Shown here piece by piece: positions 7,644 to 16,515 of a stretch of DNA of 22,030 bases. Where the stretch lies: assembly GCA_009921765.1 (NCBI GenBank), contig RFXC01000044.1, positions 1 through 22,030 of the forward strand. The letters are read 5' to 3'. Each line of letters opens with the position of its first letter. Position 1 is the first letter of the stretch. Both the position numbers and the translations under genes were made by a program. The DNA is from Betaproteobacteria bacterium (lineage in GTDB: Bacteria > Pseudomonadota > Gammaproteobacteria > Burkholderiales > Burkholderiaceae). The notes under the pieces were generated by a model. It was given only the letters and a program-made list of their open reading frames with translations, made no database searches and was not told where the DNA came from.

Positions 7644-7710
7644 CGTGCGGCGCTTGAACGGGTGCGGGATTCGGGCGAGTATCTGGCTGACTTTACCGGG
7701 CCATCATAAC

Positions 7711-9759
7711 TTGACCGCTACGTCTGTCGCGATCCCGATTCACGCTGCGGGGCCCACGCCTGGGGCCCGCACGACGCAGTCCGCCTATCCGTCGATGCTC
7801 GCGCCGCTCACGCTGGCTGGCAAGACGCTGCGCAACCGTGTCGTCCATCTGTCGATGACCACCTTCTCCAACCGTGATGCCAAGGTGGGGCCGACGCTAC
7901 TCAACTACTGTGCGAGCCGGGCGCGTGGTGGCGCAGCAATGCTGGTCACCGAACCCATCAGCATGGCGCGTCATCATCACCTGGCCACGCGGGCCGACGC
8001 CTGGAACGACACCGATCTCGATGGCCTCAGCCGGCTTGCTCATGCCGTTGAATCCGAAGATTGCCGGCTGATTGCGCAGCTGCTTGAGCGGGGTCGTGCC
8101 CGCAATCAGCCCGGTCGCAGCTTTGATGGCATTGGGATGTCGGTGTTGCCCGACGATCTCAGCTGGTCCATGCCGCGTGCCCTGCTTCGCAACGAGATCG
8201 CACCGCTGCTCGATGAATACGCCAGGGCGGCAGCGAGGCTCAAGCGCTGCGGCTGGAGCGGCCTGGAAATTTCTGCGGGGCACGGGCATTTCTTTCATCA
8301 AACGCTCTCGCCATGGTCGAATCGTCGCACCGATGATTACGGGGGCGATCTGGAGGGCCGGACTCGGCTGCTGCGCGAGCTGATAGCGGCCATTCGCGCC
8401 CACTGCGGCGGTGACTTCATTTTGGGTTTGAAACTCCCCGGAAACGACTGGCTACCGGGCAGCATCGATCCCGTCTATGCGGCAGCGGTTGCACGCCGGC
8501 TCACCTCGAGCGGTCTGGTCGACTATGTCTCTTTCTGCTGGGGGAGCCACTCTCGTACGCTTGAGCGCCATGTGCCCGATGGCTACACCGAGCGCGTGAC
8601 GTACCGATCGACCATTCGCGAGCTCGCGCAGGCAATTCCCGAGATTCCGGTGATCGCGGTGGGCCGGATCACCGATCCGGCGGAGGCGGATGCAATCGTG
8701 GCGGACGGCACGGCGGCGATGGTGGGCATTGGCCGCGCACTCATCGCCGATCCCGCCTGGGTGAACAAGGCACAGGCGGGGCGGGCCCACGACATTCGTT
8801 ACTGCGTGTCCTGCAATACCTGCTGGGAACGAATTTCCCAGCAACGCCTGCCGATTGGCTGCGACAACAATCCGCGGGTGGGCCTCGCCGATGAAGTCGA
8901 CTACCGGCCGCCGCGCGCCGAGCACGCCCGCCGTGTGGTCGTGGTGGGCGCAGGCCCCGCAGGCCTGGAAGCAGCCTGGATCGCAGCAGCACGAGGCCAT
9001 CGGGTGACGGTCCTTGCTCGCGGAGAGGAGCTGGGCGGCAAGCTGCGCCTGCGTGCGCGCTTGCCAGGTGGCGAGTCCGTGAGCAGTGTCTACGACTACC
9101 AGCACGCGGCGGCGGAGCGGCACGGATGCGAATTCATCACGCGCCGCGAGGCGGGTCTGGCCGATGTGCTGGCGCTTGAGCCTGATGCGGTGATCATCGC
9201 GACCGGGGCCGACATGGTCGCGCCGCTTTGGCTGCCGGAGGATGTCCGTGATTCGGGGCTCGTGCCGGATCTGCGAACCGCCATGCGCGAGGTGCTCCGC
9301 CACGGCGGGCGGCAGCCGGGTTCTGCCGTCATCTTCGACATGGACCATGGCGAAGGCACCTATGCCGCGGCCGAGCATCTGCATTCGATTTTTGATCGGG
9401 TCGTGATCGTCACGCCGCGCGACACGGTGGCGCAGGACCTGCCGATGGTCGTCCGCCAGGGCATCCTGCGGCGGCTCAGCGAAAAGCGGATCAGCGTGCT
9501 CACCCTGTCCGAGCCTGTCTGGAGCGCGCGCGTGGAAAGCGCGGCCGAGCTCGACTGCGTCAACGTCTATAACGGGGACCGGACAGTGGTGCGTGACCTG
9601 GCGTTTCTCGCCTGGTCCACGCCCCGCGCGCCCGATGCCTCGCTGCCCCTGGCGCTTGCCGAGCGTGGCATCGTGTTTCACCGCGTGGGCGATGCTCTCG
9701 CGGCGCGTTCGCTGCACGCGGCCACATCAGAGGGACATGCCGCAGGGCATGCGGTCTGA
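7711..9759 (+). CDS. FMN/4Fe-4S/FAD oxidoreductase, trimethylamine dehydrogenase/dienoyl-CoA reductase family
   Basis: A three-cofactor enzyme: N-terminal Old Yellow Enzyme TIM barrel (FMN), a 4Fe-4S site, then an FAD/NAD(P)-type domain. The barrel shows LRNRVVHLSMTT, the GHGHFFHQ active-site region and SNRRTDDYGG. The cluster cysteines lie at 8803, 8812, 8821 and 8860 with spacing C-x2-C-x2-C-x12-C, which matches trimethylamine dehydrogenase rather than E. coli FadH (C-x2-C-x3-C-x11-C). The second domain opens with VVVGAGPAGLEAAW (about 8935-8976). The start is uncertain: the first ATG after the divergent gene is 7795, but the family-typical residues AYPSM begin just before it, so I favour TTG 7711 (682 residues). 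Its substrate may be an amine, an enone or an enoyl ester. Confidence 0.85.
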   Translation: MTATSVAIPIHAAGPTPGARTTQSAYPSMLAPLTLAGKTLRNRVVHLSMTTFSNRDAKVGPTLLNYCASRARGGAAMLVTEPISMARHHHLATRADAWNDTDLDGLSRLAHAVESEDCRLIAQLLERGRARNQPGRSFDGIGMSVLPDDLSWSMPRALLRNEIAPLLDEYARAAARLKRCGWSGLEISAGHGHFFHQTLSPWSNRRTDDYGGDLEGRTRLLRELIAAIRAHCGGDFILGLKLPGNDWLPGSIDPVYAAAVARRLTSSGLVDYVSFCWGSHSRTLERHVPDGYTERVTYRSTIRELAQAIPEIPVIAVGRITDPAEADAIVADGTAAMVGIGRALIADPAWVNKAQAGRAHDIRYCVSCNTCWERISQQRLPIGCDNNPRVGLADEVDYRPPRAEHARRVVVVGAGPAGLEAAWIAAARGHRVTVLARGEELGGKLRLRARLPGGESVSSVYDYQHAAAERHGCEFITRREAGLADVLALEPDAVIIATGADMVAPLWLPEDVRDSGLVPDLRTAMREVLRHGGRQPGSAVIFDMDHGEGTYAAAEHLHSIFDRVVIVTPRDTVAQDLPMVVRQGILRRLSEKRISVLTLSEPVWSARVESAAELDCVNVYNGDRTVVRDLAFLAWSTPRAPDASLPLALAERGIVFHRVGDALAARSLHAATSEGHAAGHAV

Positions 9760-9762
9760 GGA

Positions 9763-9792
9763 GCCCCGTGCGGCTCAGCCCCGCGCGGCTCA
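9763..9792. repeat. tandem 15-base direct repeat between convergent genes
   Basis: Two adjacent copies of gccccgtgcggctca / gccccgcgcggctca, identical at 14 of 15 positions. The last three bases of the second copy (tca) are the stop codon of the leftward giant gene. Probably a small slippage duplication. Confidence 0.6.
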
Positions 9793-12700
9793 ACCCTGTG
9801 TCAGACCCCACTGAGCGAGCGCCTCGGGAGCGAGGCCCAGTGACTGAAAGTAGTCGGTTGGCAACTGATCATAGGCGCGATCAGGCAGCGGCTCGCTGTC
9901 TCCGGGCCTCCAGCTGCCATCGACATCGCCGGTGAGCACGCCAACCAGATTCACCGCAGCAGCCTGGCCGGCGCGCGCGCTCACTGCGGTATCGGTGGCT
10001 GCAACGGAATGACGGGTGTACACCGATCCCGTGGAGGCATTCCAGAGCACCTCGGATTCGCCGGCAAAGCGCCAGCGGGAGGCGGGTGCGTCGTTCACCC
10101 CAAGCGCGAGCTTGAGAATGGCGTCGGCGTCGGTGGCGGTGACCTTGCCGTCGCGATCGACGTCGGCGGCAAGCACCTGATAGGGTGAGATGGGCGCGGC
10201 GCTCTGTAAGCCATCGGCTGGGAGCGGATTGGATGAGCGCCCGGTGGCGAGCTTGAGGGCGGCCAGCGCATCGGCTGCGCTGACCGCGCGCGCGACTTCG
10301 CCGGCGCCCGCCTCACGGCTGGCGGTCACGCGCAAAAGCCCATCAAAGTCGAGCCCATCGATAGCCCAGCGGCCATCGATTCCGCTTTGAGCGAACGGTG
10401 CGGGCGGGGTATCGGCCGACGTGACGGCTTGGGCCTGCGCGGTCACCTGAACCTCGTCGATCAACGCGTGGCTTTTCCAGTGGTAAACGCTGCCAGCCAG
10501 GGCAGCGGCGCGGGTGCCTGCTGCACCAGCGCTTGCTGCGCTTGTCGAAAAATTCGCAGGCACGGCTGTCAGCAGGCCGACTTCAGCGGTTGAAGCGCTC
10601 GGTACGTAGCCGATGTTGCCTGCACTGTCGCGGTAGATGGCTTCGACGGAGATCACCTTTCCGACATGGGCCGGGGTGAGCTGAAAGGACGGCGAGGACG
10701 AGATTGAGGTCACCGGTATGCCATCGGCGCGCCACACCCAGCCAACCAGACTGCTCGCGGAAAACCCGTCGGGATCGACGAGCGTGTGCTGCGCTGTGAG
10801 CGTCTGCCCTTGAACCGGACTGCCTGTGATCAGCACTTCCCCGCCTGGCGGTTTCGGATCGTAGTAGCTGCCGACGATGCCTATCGTGACTGTCGGGCTG
10901 CTCACTTCCCCGCCGCTCGCGCGGACCGGGACGGTTCTCAGAATGTCGATCGTTGGATAGCCGTCGAGCACCCGTCCGAACACGGCGTAGCCGTTGCCGT
11001 CAGCCGCGCGGTTGGCATCAAGGAAAAGATTGTCGGCAACGTTGATGAAGAACTGGCTGGTTGCGCTGTTTGGATCGCCCGTACGCGCCATTGCGATGGT
11101 GCCGAACGTGTTGCTGAGTCCGGTCACGGCGGTGCTTTGCAACGCGATCGGTGCCTGCGTGGGGGTCTTGTAGTTGACCTGCCCGGTCGACGAGTCGATC
11201 GCGTAGCCGCCCCCCTGAATCATGAAGCCGTCAATGACACGGTGAAAAATCGTGCCGTTATAGAAACCGCTTTTCACATACTGAACGAAATTGGCAACTG
11301 TACTGGCGGCCCGCGTCGATTCAAGCTCGATCAGCAGATCACCATAGTTCGTACGAAGCCATGCGCGGGGAAGGCCCGGGGCGGCGATACTGACCGCCGA
11401 CCCGGCGGCTGCACTCGTCACGCTTTCCGCGGTTCCAGCCAGGTCCGTGTAGGACGCTGTCACCGTGATGGATTTGTTGGCCTCGGCTGCGCTCACCAAA
11501 AAGCTGCTCTGGTTCCTTCCGGCTGCGGGTTGCCCGTCGATATTCCATTGCCAGCGCAGGGCGCCGGGCTGGCCGGCCGCCGGGATGCCGTCCTGATCGG
11601 TCAGGCTGTGCGAGGCGGTGAGCGTGGCCCCCGCGGCGGGCGTGCCGCTGATCAGCACGCGGCCGCTGGGCAAATCGTTTGCATTGATGACCTTGACGGG
11701 ATCACTGGCAACATAGCCGCTGGTCCCTTTCAGATCGGTGTAGGCCGCCACTGCTGTGATGGCCTTGCCCACCATGGCCTGGGTGAGCGTGAGCGAAGCG
11801 GATAGCGCTCCTGGAATCAGGACTCCGTCTGCTTTCCAGTAGTAGCTGACCGCACCGGGTTGCCCGCTGGCGGGGATTCCGTCGGCATCGGCCAGCTGAC
11901 TGACTGCGACCAGGGTCCTGCCCTGGATCGGAAGCCCGGAAACCATGACGTTTCCGGTCGGTGCCGCGTTGGTGGTTTCGGATACGGGCAGCACATCGAT
12001 GAGGGTCACGGCTGATGTGGGTTTGGAAACTTCGCCCGAGCCGTTGTCCACCACCGGCACCGCTTTCAATTTCGACATCAGATCGGAACCGACACTGGCG
12101 ACGCGGCCGAATACCGCATAGCCGTTGCCATCGCTCGCATAGGCTGCGTCGAGAAACAGGTTGTCAGCCAGATTGATGAAGAACTCGCTGGTGGCGCTAT
12201 CGGCGACGGAGGTGCGAGCCATGGCGAGCGTGCCAGTCAGGTTGCTCAGACCTGTTGTACTGGTGCGTTCAAGGGGAATCGGCGAAAACGTTGAAGCGCG
12301 ACGTACGAAGTTGGTGCCTTCCAGGTCGTACCCACCGCCCTGCGCCATGAAGGTGGAGATGATCCGGTGAAATTCGGTCCCGTCATAGAAATTCGTATTG
12401 GCATAGCGAAGAAAATTGGTGACGGTGACCGGTGCACGGTCGGCTTCCAATTCGACCACCACATCGCCCAGCGAGGTCTTGAGCAGGACCCGCGGCAGCG
12501 GACTGAAGGTCGGGGCGGCAACGGGCAGCGGCGCAAGCACGGCGCTGCTTGGCGCGCTGGTCATGGTCTCTGCGGTGCCGCCAAGATCGATGTAGGCGGC
12601 GCTCACCGTGATCCGGCTGCCGACATCGGCGGGCAACACGCGGTAGGTGGCACCGTTTGCGCCAGCGATGGCAGCGCCGTTTGAGCGCCACTGATAAGTC

Positions 12701-15474
12701 ATGGCACCGGCTGTGCCCGCAGCGGGAATGCCGTCGGGGTCGGTGAGCGTCTGGCTGACGGTCAGAAGTTCACCCGCCCGTGGCGTGCCCGTGATGTTGA
12801 GCGTGCCGGCAGGTCGCGTGTTGGCGCGCGCAAGGCGCAGCTCAACTGCGAACTCTGCAGTGCCGGTTGATGACATGTTGCCGAGCTCGAGCAGATAGCT
12901 CCCCGGCACCGGTGCCCCGCTGAGCATTTGCGTGCCCGCGCTGGCCCGAGACAGTGCGCCGCCCGCCAGGACCTGCGCGTCAGCGGTCGCGAGCGACTTG
13001 AGCGACCAGCTGAGCCCGCTCTCGGGCGCATTGCCAGCCAGGTCGATCAGCCGCGCACTGGTGAGGCGATGACCCGCCGGTACGGTGATTCGGAGGGCAT
13101 CGGCATCGGTCGCGGTGAGGGATCCGGTCCACATGGCACGCAGGCTCTGCGGTGGCAGCACTGGGGCGGCTTCCGCGCTGCGTGCAAAGTCGGTCGTCTC
13201 GGCGATCAGTACGCCCGGTATGCCCAGCGACGGCACCGCCTGCGCCGCATCGGAAAACTGCAAGGATTCGATCGACCGCAGCCGGTCAAGCTCGAGCGTG
13301 ACGCTATTGAGTGCGGCCAGCTCGGTACGATCGGTATTGGCGTAGAGCTGCCACCACGCCTGGTTGCCCTCAAGCGTCGCCCGGTCTGTGCCGTCACCGC
13401 CCACGAGCATGTCGGAACCGCTGCCCCCCGCGAGCACATCGCTGCCGCTCGAGCCAACCAGGCTGTCACGCCCGGGGCCGCCCTCGAGCGTGTCGTCGCC
13501 CGCGCCGCCGTCGACGGTGTCGTCACCCGCGCCGGCCTGGATCCGGTTTGCGAGGGCATTGCCTGTCAGGCGGTCACCATGGGGCGTTCCGACCAGATTT
13601 TCGATGGCGGTGCCGGCATTGACCGTGATCTGTCCGGGCGCGGTGATGGTGCTGGCCCGCGTCGCGCCGACGAACCCCCAGTAACCGGGTTCTAGGCCCA
13701 CATCGGCGGCAAGCTCAAGCCCGGAGAGGTCGATGACATCGGCGCCGCCACCATCCCAGATGAAATTGGCCGAGCCGGGCGACACGGTGTAGCGGTCTGC
13801 ACCGGCGCGCACCCCCGGGTTGGGCCCATAGAGGTACTGGAGCGCCGCCACATCGAGCGGACCCAGCCTGACCATTCGATCGGCGCTCGCGACGTTGTAG
13901 GTCATGATCGTGAAGGCGGACTGGTCTTCGGCAGCGCTCAAGTACGGCGGTTCCGCTTGGTCACCGGTGGCATCGGTGGCGCTGAACGGATGTTTGAGGC
14001 CGAGCGCGTGACCGATCTCATGGGTAAGGGCGTAGGCGCCGAAACTGCCCTGAGCGAGATCGGTTGCGCCGATGGTTGCGGCATTGAGAAAGACGTCGCT
14101 GCCCAGCCACTCTCCCCGGGGATGGATCGCGTAGCCCGCTGAATCCGTCTGGGTGTTGAGGGCGAACGCGATCAGGTCGTCGGCGGCGGCGTTGTCCGAG
14201 GCCACGAAACGCAGACCCGTCGAGGCGGCAATCAGTTGGAGGGCAGCCTCGGCCTGTGCGGCCTGCGCAGCCGAAAAACCCTTGAAGCCAGCGGTGTAGC
14301 GCGCATCCAGATAATCGGGCGCGGTCTGCGGAAAGGCATATGAATAGGTTCGCCCGTCTGCAAGCATTAGGGAAAAGCGCTGGCCCGCACCCTCGTCGGC
14401 CACCAGCGCTGAAATCCAGTAGGGGAGCGGCGTGGCGCCTCCACCCAGTGTGACGGTCTCGATATCGCTTGGCAGCTTGGTGGCTGATGACAGGACCGTT
14501 GCACTGTCGGTGCCGCCCAGGTCCTGAATCGGGGTGTCGGCCCGCGCCACGAGGTACTGATCGTTTCCAGCGCCGCCCGTGATCGCCGCGCGGAACGTGG
14601 CGCCTGTGACGAAGCGGTTGTTGCCGCCAAGATCGAGGATATCGACGTCGCCGGGGAGTGCCGATGCGTCGATGATCGTGTCGCCGTCGGCGCCCAGGAT
14701 CAGGCTGGTGGTGGTGTCATCAAACAACGCGAACGATTCGAAGGCGGTGATCACCCTGGGCGAGGGCAGCGCGGTGCCGCGCAGGAGCAGGTATTCATCG
14801 GGGGCGACCGCCTCGCTCAGACTGAAGATGAGCGAGCGACCGTTCACCTCGGGCGCGCCCTGCAGGCTGATCGGCGAAAGCGCCGCGCCCTTGCCGCGCT
14901 GAGCGAGCACATTGCCATTCCAGGTGATGGCGTCGAGGGGGGTATCGAATATCACCTCGAGACGCTTGTCGCTCAGCGTGTAGCTTACGAGCAGGGCGGG
15001 CTTGTTGCGGCCGCTATCGGCCTGCGCGATCAGCGCGTAGGCGCCGGTTGCGGGGATGCCGGTGGAGCCGCTCACCTCCAGAAACCAGCGTCCGCTTGTC
15101 TGGGGGGTGAACTGGATGAGCGCGTCGGTGCCGACGAAGCTGTCGTCATCCACCGCGAGGGGGCGACCCGAGGCGTCGAGCAGACGAAGCTTCGGATTAC
15201 CCAGAGCACCGGGGCCCAGCGGGGCGATCAGCGTGTCGGCGACAAACTGGTAGGCCACACCCGCATCGAGGGTGATCGCGAACCAGTCGGCGTCGCCCAC
15301 GGTTTCGATCTGGCCAACGACTCTGCCTCGCGCAGCCACCACACCGCTCGTGGCGGTGGTGGCCGCGAAGTCATCGGTGGCGGGGGCGGCTCCATCCGCG
15401 TCGGCAGGGTGGAGCAAGGCGATATCGAGAAAGTTGGCGGCAGACATCTGCAGGGCGCGGTTCCGCGCGAGCAA
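9790..15474 (-). CDS. Giant RTX protein: serralysin-type metalloprotease with two cyclophilin domains and dockerin-like end
   Basis: A mosaic protein of 1,894 residues from TTG 15474 (or 1,885 from ATG 15447). Domains in order: PPC-like beta domain (about 45-150); beta-rich and RTX-like region (160-345); M10B zinc metalloprotease (about 350-555) with H485-E-x-x-H489-x-x-G-x-x-H495 and Met-turn M524-T-Y526; RTX nonapeptides (647-700); second PPC-like domain (775-882); Ig-like A (889-980); cyclophilin 1 (994-1165); Ig-like B (1173-1262) and C (1270-1360); cyclophilin 2 (1368-1535); Ig-like D (1545-1630); dockerin/EF-hand-like region (1726-1800) with loop DVDRDGKVTATD. Both cyclophilins keep FHR, FM and QGGG (R1037/Q1045; R1412/Q1420). 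No Sec signal is seen; RTX repeats suggest type I secretion, but no transporter genes are nearby. It starts 26 bases after motB ends. Function inferred from domains only. Confidence 0.9.
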   Translation of the reverse strand: MLARNRALQMSAANFLDIALLHPADADGAAPATDDFAATTATSGVVAARGRVVGQIETVGDADWFAITLDAGVAYQFVADTLIAPLGPGALGNPKLRLLDASGRPLAVDDDSFVGTDALIQFTPQTSGRWFLEVSGSTGIPATGAYALIAQADSGRNKPALLVSYTLSDKRLEVIFDTPLDAITWNGNVLAQRGKGAALSPISLQGAPEVNGRSLIFSLSEAVAPDEYLLLRGTALPSPRVITAFESFALFDDTTTSLILGADGDTIIDASALPGDVDILDLGGNNRFVTGATFRAAITGGAGNDQYLVARADTPIQDLGGTDSATVLSSATKLPSDIETVTLGGGATPLPYWISALVADEGAGQRFSLMLADGRTYSYAFPQTAPDYLDARYTAGFKGFSAAQAAQAEAALQLIAASTGLRFVASDNAAADDLIAFALNTQTDSAGYAIHPRGEWLGSDVFLNAATIGATDLAQGSFGAYALTHEIGHALGLKHPFSATDATGDQAEPPYLSAAEDQSAFTIMTYNVASADRMVRLGPLDVAALQYLYGPNPGVRAGADRYTVSPGSANFIWDGGGADVIDLSGLELAADVGLEPGYWGFVGATRASTITAPGQITVNAGTAIENLVGTPHGDRLTGNALANRIQAGAGDDTVDGGAGDDTLEGGPGRDSLVGSSGSDVLAGGSGSDMLVGGDGTDRATLEGNQAWWQLYANTDRTELAALNSVTLELDRLRSIESLQFSDAAQAVPSLGIPGVLIAETTDFARSAEAAPVLPPQSLRAMWTGSLTATDADALRITVPAGHRLTSARLIDLAGNAPESGLSWSLKSLATADAQVLAGGALSRASAGTQMLSGAPVPGSYLLELGNMSSTGTAEFAVELRLARANTRPAGTLNITGTPRAGELLTVSQTLTDPDGIPAAGTAGAMTYQWRSNGAAIAGANGATYRVLPADVGSRITVSAAYIDLGGTAETMTSAPSSAVLAPLPVAAPTFSPLPRVLLKTSLGDVVVELEADRAPVTVTNFLRYANTNFYDGTEFHRIISTFMAQGGGYDLEGTNFVRRASTFSPIPLERTSTTGLSNLTGTLAMARTSVADSATSEFFINLADNLFLDAAYASDGNGYAVFGRVASVGSDLMSKLKAVPVVDNGSGEVSKPTSAVTLIDVLPVSETTNAAPTGNVMVSGLPIQGRTLVAVSQLADADGIPASGQPGAVSYYWKADGVLIPGALSASLTLTQAMVGKAITAVAAYTDLKGTSGYVASDPVKVINANDLPSGRVLISGTPAAGATLTASHSLTDQDGIPAAGQPGALRWQWNIDGQPAAGRNQSSFLVSAAEANKSITVTASYTDLAGTAESVTSAAAGSAVSIAAPGLPRAWLRTNYGDLLIELESTRAASTVANFVQYVKSGFYNGTIFHRVIDGFMIQGGGYAIDSSTGQVNYKTPTQAPIALQSTAVTGLSNTFGTIAMARTGDPNSATSQFFINVADNLFLDANRAADGNGYAVFGRVLDGYPTIDILRTVPVRASGGEVSSPTVTIGIVGSYYDPKPPGGEVLITGSPVQGQTLTAQHTLVDPDGFSASSLVGWVWRADGIPVTSISSSPSFQLTPAHVGKVISVEAIYRDSAGNIGYVPSASTAEVGLLTAVPANFSTSAASAGAAGTRAAALAGSVYHWKSHALIDEVQVTAQAQAVTSADTPPAPFAQSGIDGRWAIDGLDFDGLLRVTASREAGAGEVARAVSAADALAALKLATGRSSNPLPADGLQSAAPISPYQVLAADVDRDGKVTATDADAILKLALGVNDAPASRWRFAGESEVLWNASTGSVYTRHSVAATDTAVSARAGQAAAVNLVGVLTGDVDGSWRPGDSEPLPDRAYDQLPTDYFQSLGLAPEALAQWGLTQG
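10585..12810 (-). repeat. internal duplication: Ig-cyclophilin-Ig block, two copies
   Basis: Residues 889-1262 and 1270-1630 of the giant protein have the same layout, offset by about 372-381 residues. In both, an Ig-like repeat (ITGTP/ISGTP...DPDGIPA/DQDGIPA...W) precedes a cyclophilin and a second Ig-like repeat follows it. Shared stretches include MART, SATS-FFIN, ADNLFLDA and DGNGYAVFGRV. The copies have diverged clearly, so this is an old duplication. Copy 1 spans about 12810-11689 and copy 2 about 11667-10585. Confidence 0.8.
13375..13536 (-). repeat. RTX calcium-binding nonapeptide repeats
   Basis: Six consecutive nonapeptide units of the GGxGxDxLx type (residues 647-700 of the giant protein), for example GGAGDDTLE, GGSGSDMLV. 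Such units form calcium-binding beta-rolls in proteins exported by type I secretion. Confidence 0.88.
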
Positions 15475-15500
15475 CTCGCCCCAGGGCGAACGCGCGGCAG

Positions 15501-16484
15501 CTACTGATTGAGGACCGTGATACTAACTCGACGGTTGCGCGGATCGGCGGGATTTGTTGGCACGAAGGGAACAGTATCGGCAACGCCCTCCAGCCGCTCG
15601 AACCGTTTCGTGGTGACGCCGTTGGCTTCCATCAGTCTGCGGGTGGCGTCGGCGCGCTCGGTGGAGAGCGTCCAGTTGTTGCGGCCGGTGCCCGGCGCGA
15701 ATCCGATACTGTCGGTATGGCCCCGCACGGCCAGCTTGTTGGGCAGATCGCGCAGCGACTTGGCGACCTCGGCGAGCAGCGCCGCCGCCCGCGGCTCGAC
15801 ATCGGCGGTGCCAAGCTTGAACATGGAGAAGTCGGCCTTGTCGATGATCTCGATTCGCAGACCATCTTTTTCGCGCGAGACCTGCACCTGATCCTGCAGC
15901 TGTTTCAGCTGCGGGCTCTCCGAAAGCTTTTCCTTCAGCTCTTCCTGGAGCTTTTCGAAATTGAGCTCGTCTTCCACGCGCTTCGGCCCGCGCGACGGGT
16001 CGTTGCTGGGCGCGTCTTTCTGCGGGCCTTCCGCGTTTTGCTCTTCCTGCGAGGCGCCCTGATCGGTGCTGGGGCCACCCTGCGCGCGCGGTGTGAGCCG
16101 CTCGAGCATGGCCGTCTGCTTGGCTGTGAACGGAAAGCCGTCGGGGTCGACGATCGAGCGACCACCGAGCAGGCCATCGGAGCCCGCCAGCTCACCGAAC
16201 TTGATCTGGCTGTGGGACGCGGGCCGGAAATACTCTGCGATGCTCTTTCGCTGATCGCTGTTGGTGGCGCCCAGCAGCCACATCAGGAGGAAGAACGCCA
16301 TCATGGCGGTCATCATGTCGGCGAGCGCAATTTTCCAGGCCCCGCCGTGCGCACCGCCGTGACCTTCCTCGACGATGATCTTGCGGATGATGGGCCGTTC
16401 AGCGGCGGGCGGCGCGGCGGCTGCGTCGGCGGGCGGCGCGCCTTCAGCCGCAGCAGGCGCGGCCGGTGCGTTGGCTTCGGCCAT
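15501..16484 (-). CDS. motB: Flagellar motor stator protein MotB
   Basis: MotB forms the ion-channel stator of the flagellar motor with MotA and anchors it to peptidoglycan. The protein (327 residues) has an Ala/Pro-rich N-terminal extension (1-30), one transmembrane helix (about 51-72) with the proton-carrying aspartate D56 in ALADMM, a long charged linker (about 130-200) and a C-terminal OmpA-like peptidoglycan-binding domain (about 208-325) with GHTDSIG (255-261), LSTERA and NRRVSI. A GGAG ribosome binding site lies before ATG 16484. It follows motA after 31 bases, so the two are co-transcribed. No other flagellar or chemotaxis gene is in the window. Confidence 0.95.
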   Translation of the reverse strand: MAEANAPAAPAAAEGAPPADAAAAPPAAERPIIRKIIVEEGHGGAHGGAWKIALADMMTAMMAFFLLMWLLGATNSDQRKSIAEYFRPASHSQIKFGELAGSDGLLGGRSIVDPDGFPFTAKQTAMLERLTPRAQGGPSTDQGASQEEQNAEGPQKDAPSNDPSRGPKRVEDELNFEKLQEELKEKLSESPQLKQLQDQVQVSREKDGLRIEIIDKADFSMFKLGTADVEPRAAALLAEVAKSLRDLPNKLAVRGHTDSIGFAPGTGRNNWTLSTERADATRRLMEANGVTTKRFERLEGVADTVPFVPTNPADPRNRRVSITVLNQ

Positions 16485-16515
16485 CAGAGCACTCCGCTAT
16501 CAGCCAGATGGGTCA

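Noticed and set aside
6867..7709. 280-codon plus-strand frame opposite the FAD enzyme
   Set aside because: Composition is Arg/His/Cys-rich with no recognisable fold, and the opposite strand encodes a clear flavoprotein.
10786..11805. 339-codon plus-strand frame inside the giant gene
   Set aside because: A reverse-strand shadow of the cyclophilin and Ig-like coding region; no start signal or domain.
9790..15474. Giant gene as a misassembly or fusion of two neighbouring genes
   Set aside because: The frame is continuous with uniform codon use; the domain junctions fall in linker regions, and the duplicated block has diverged, which is not expected from an assembly artefact.
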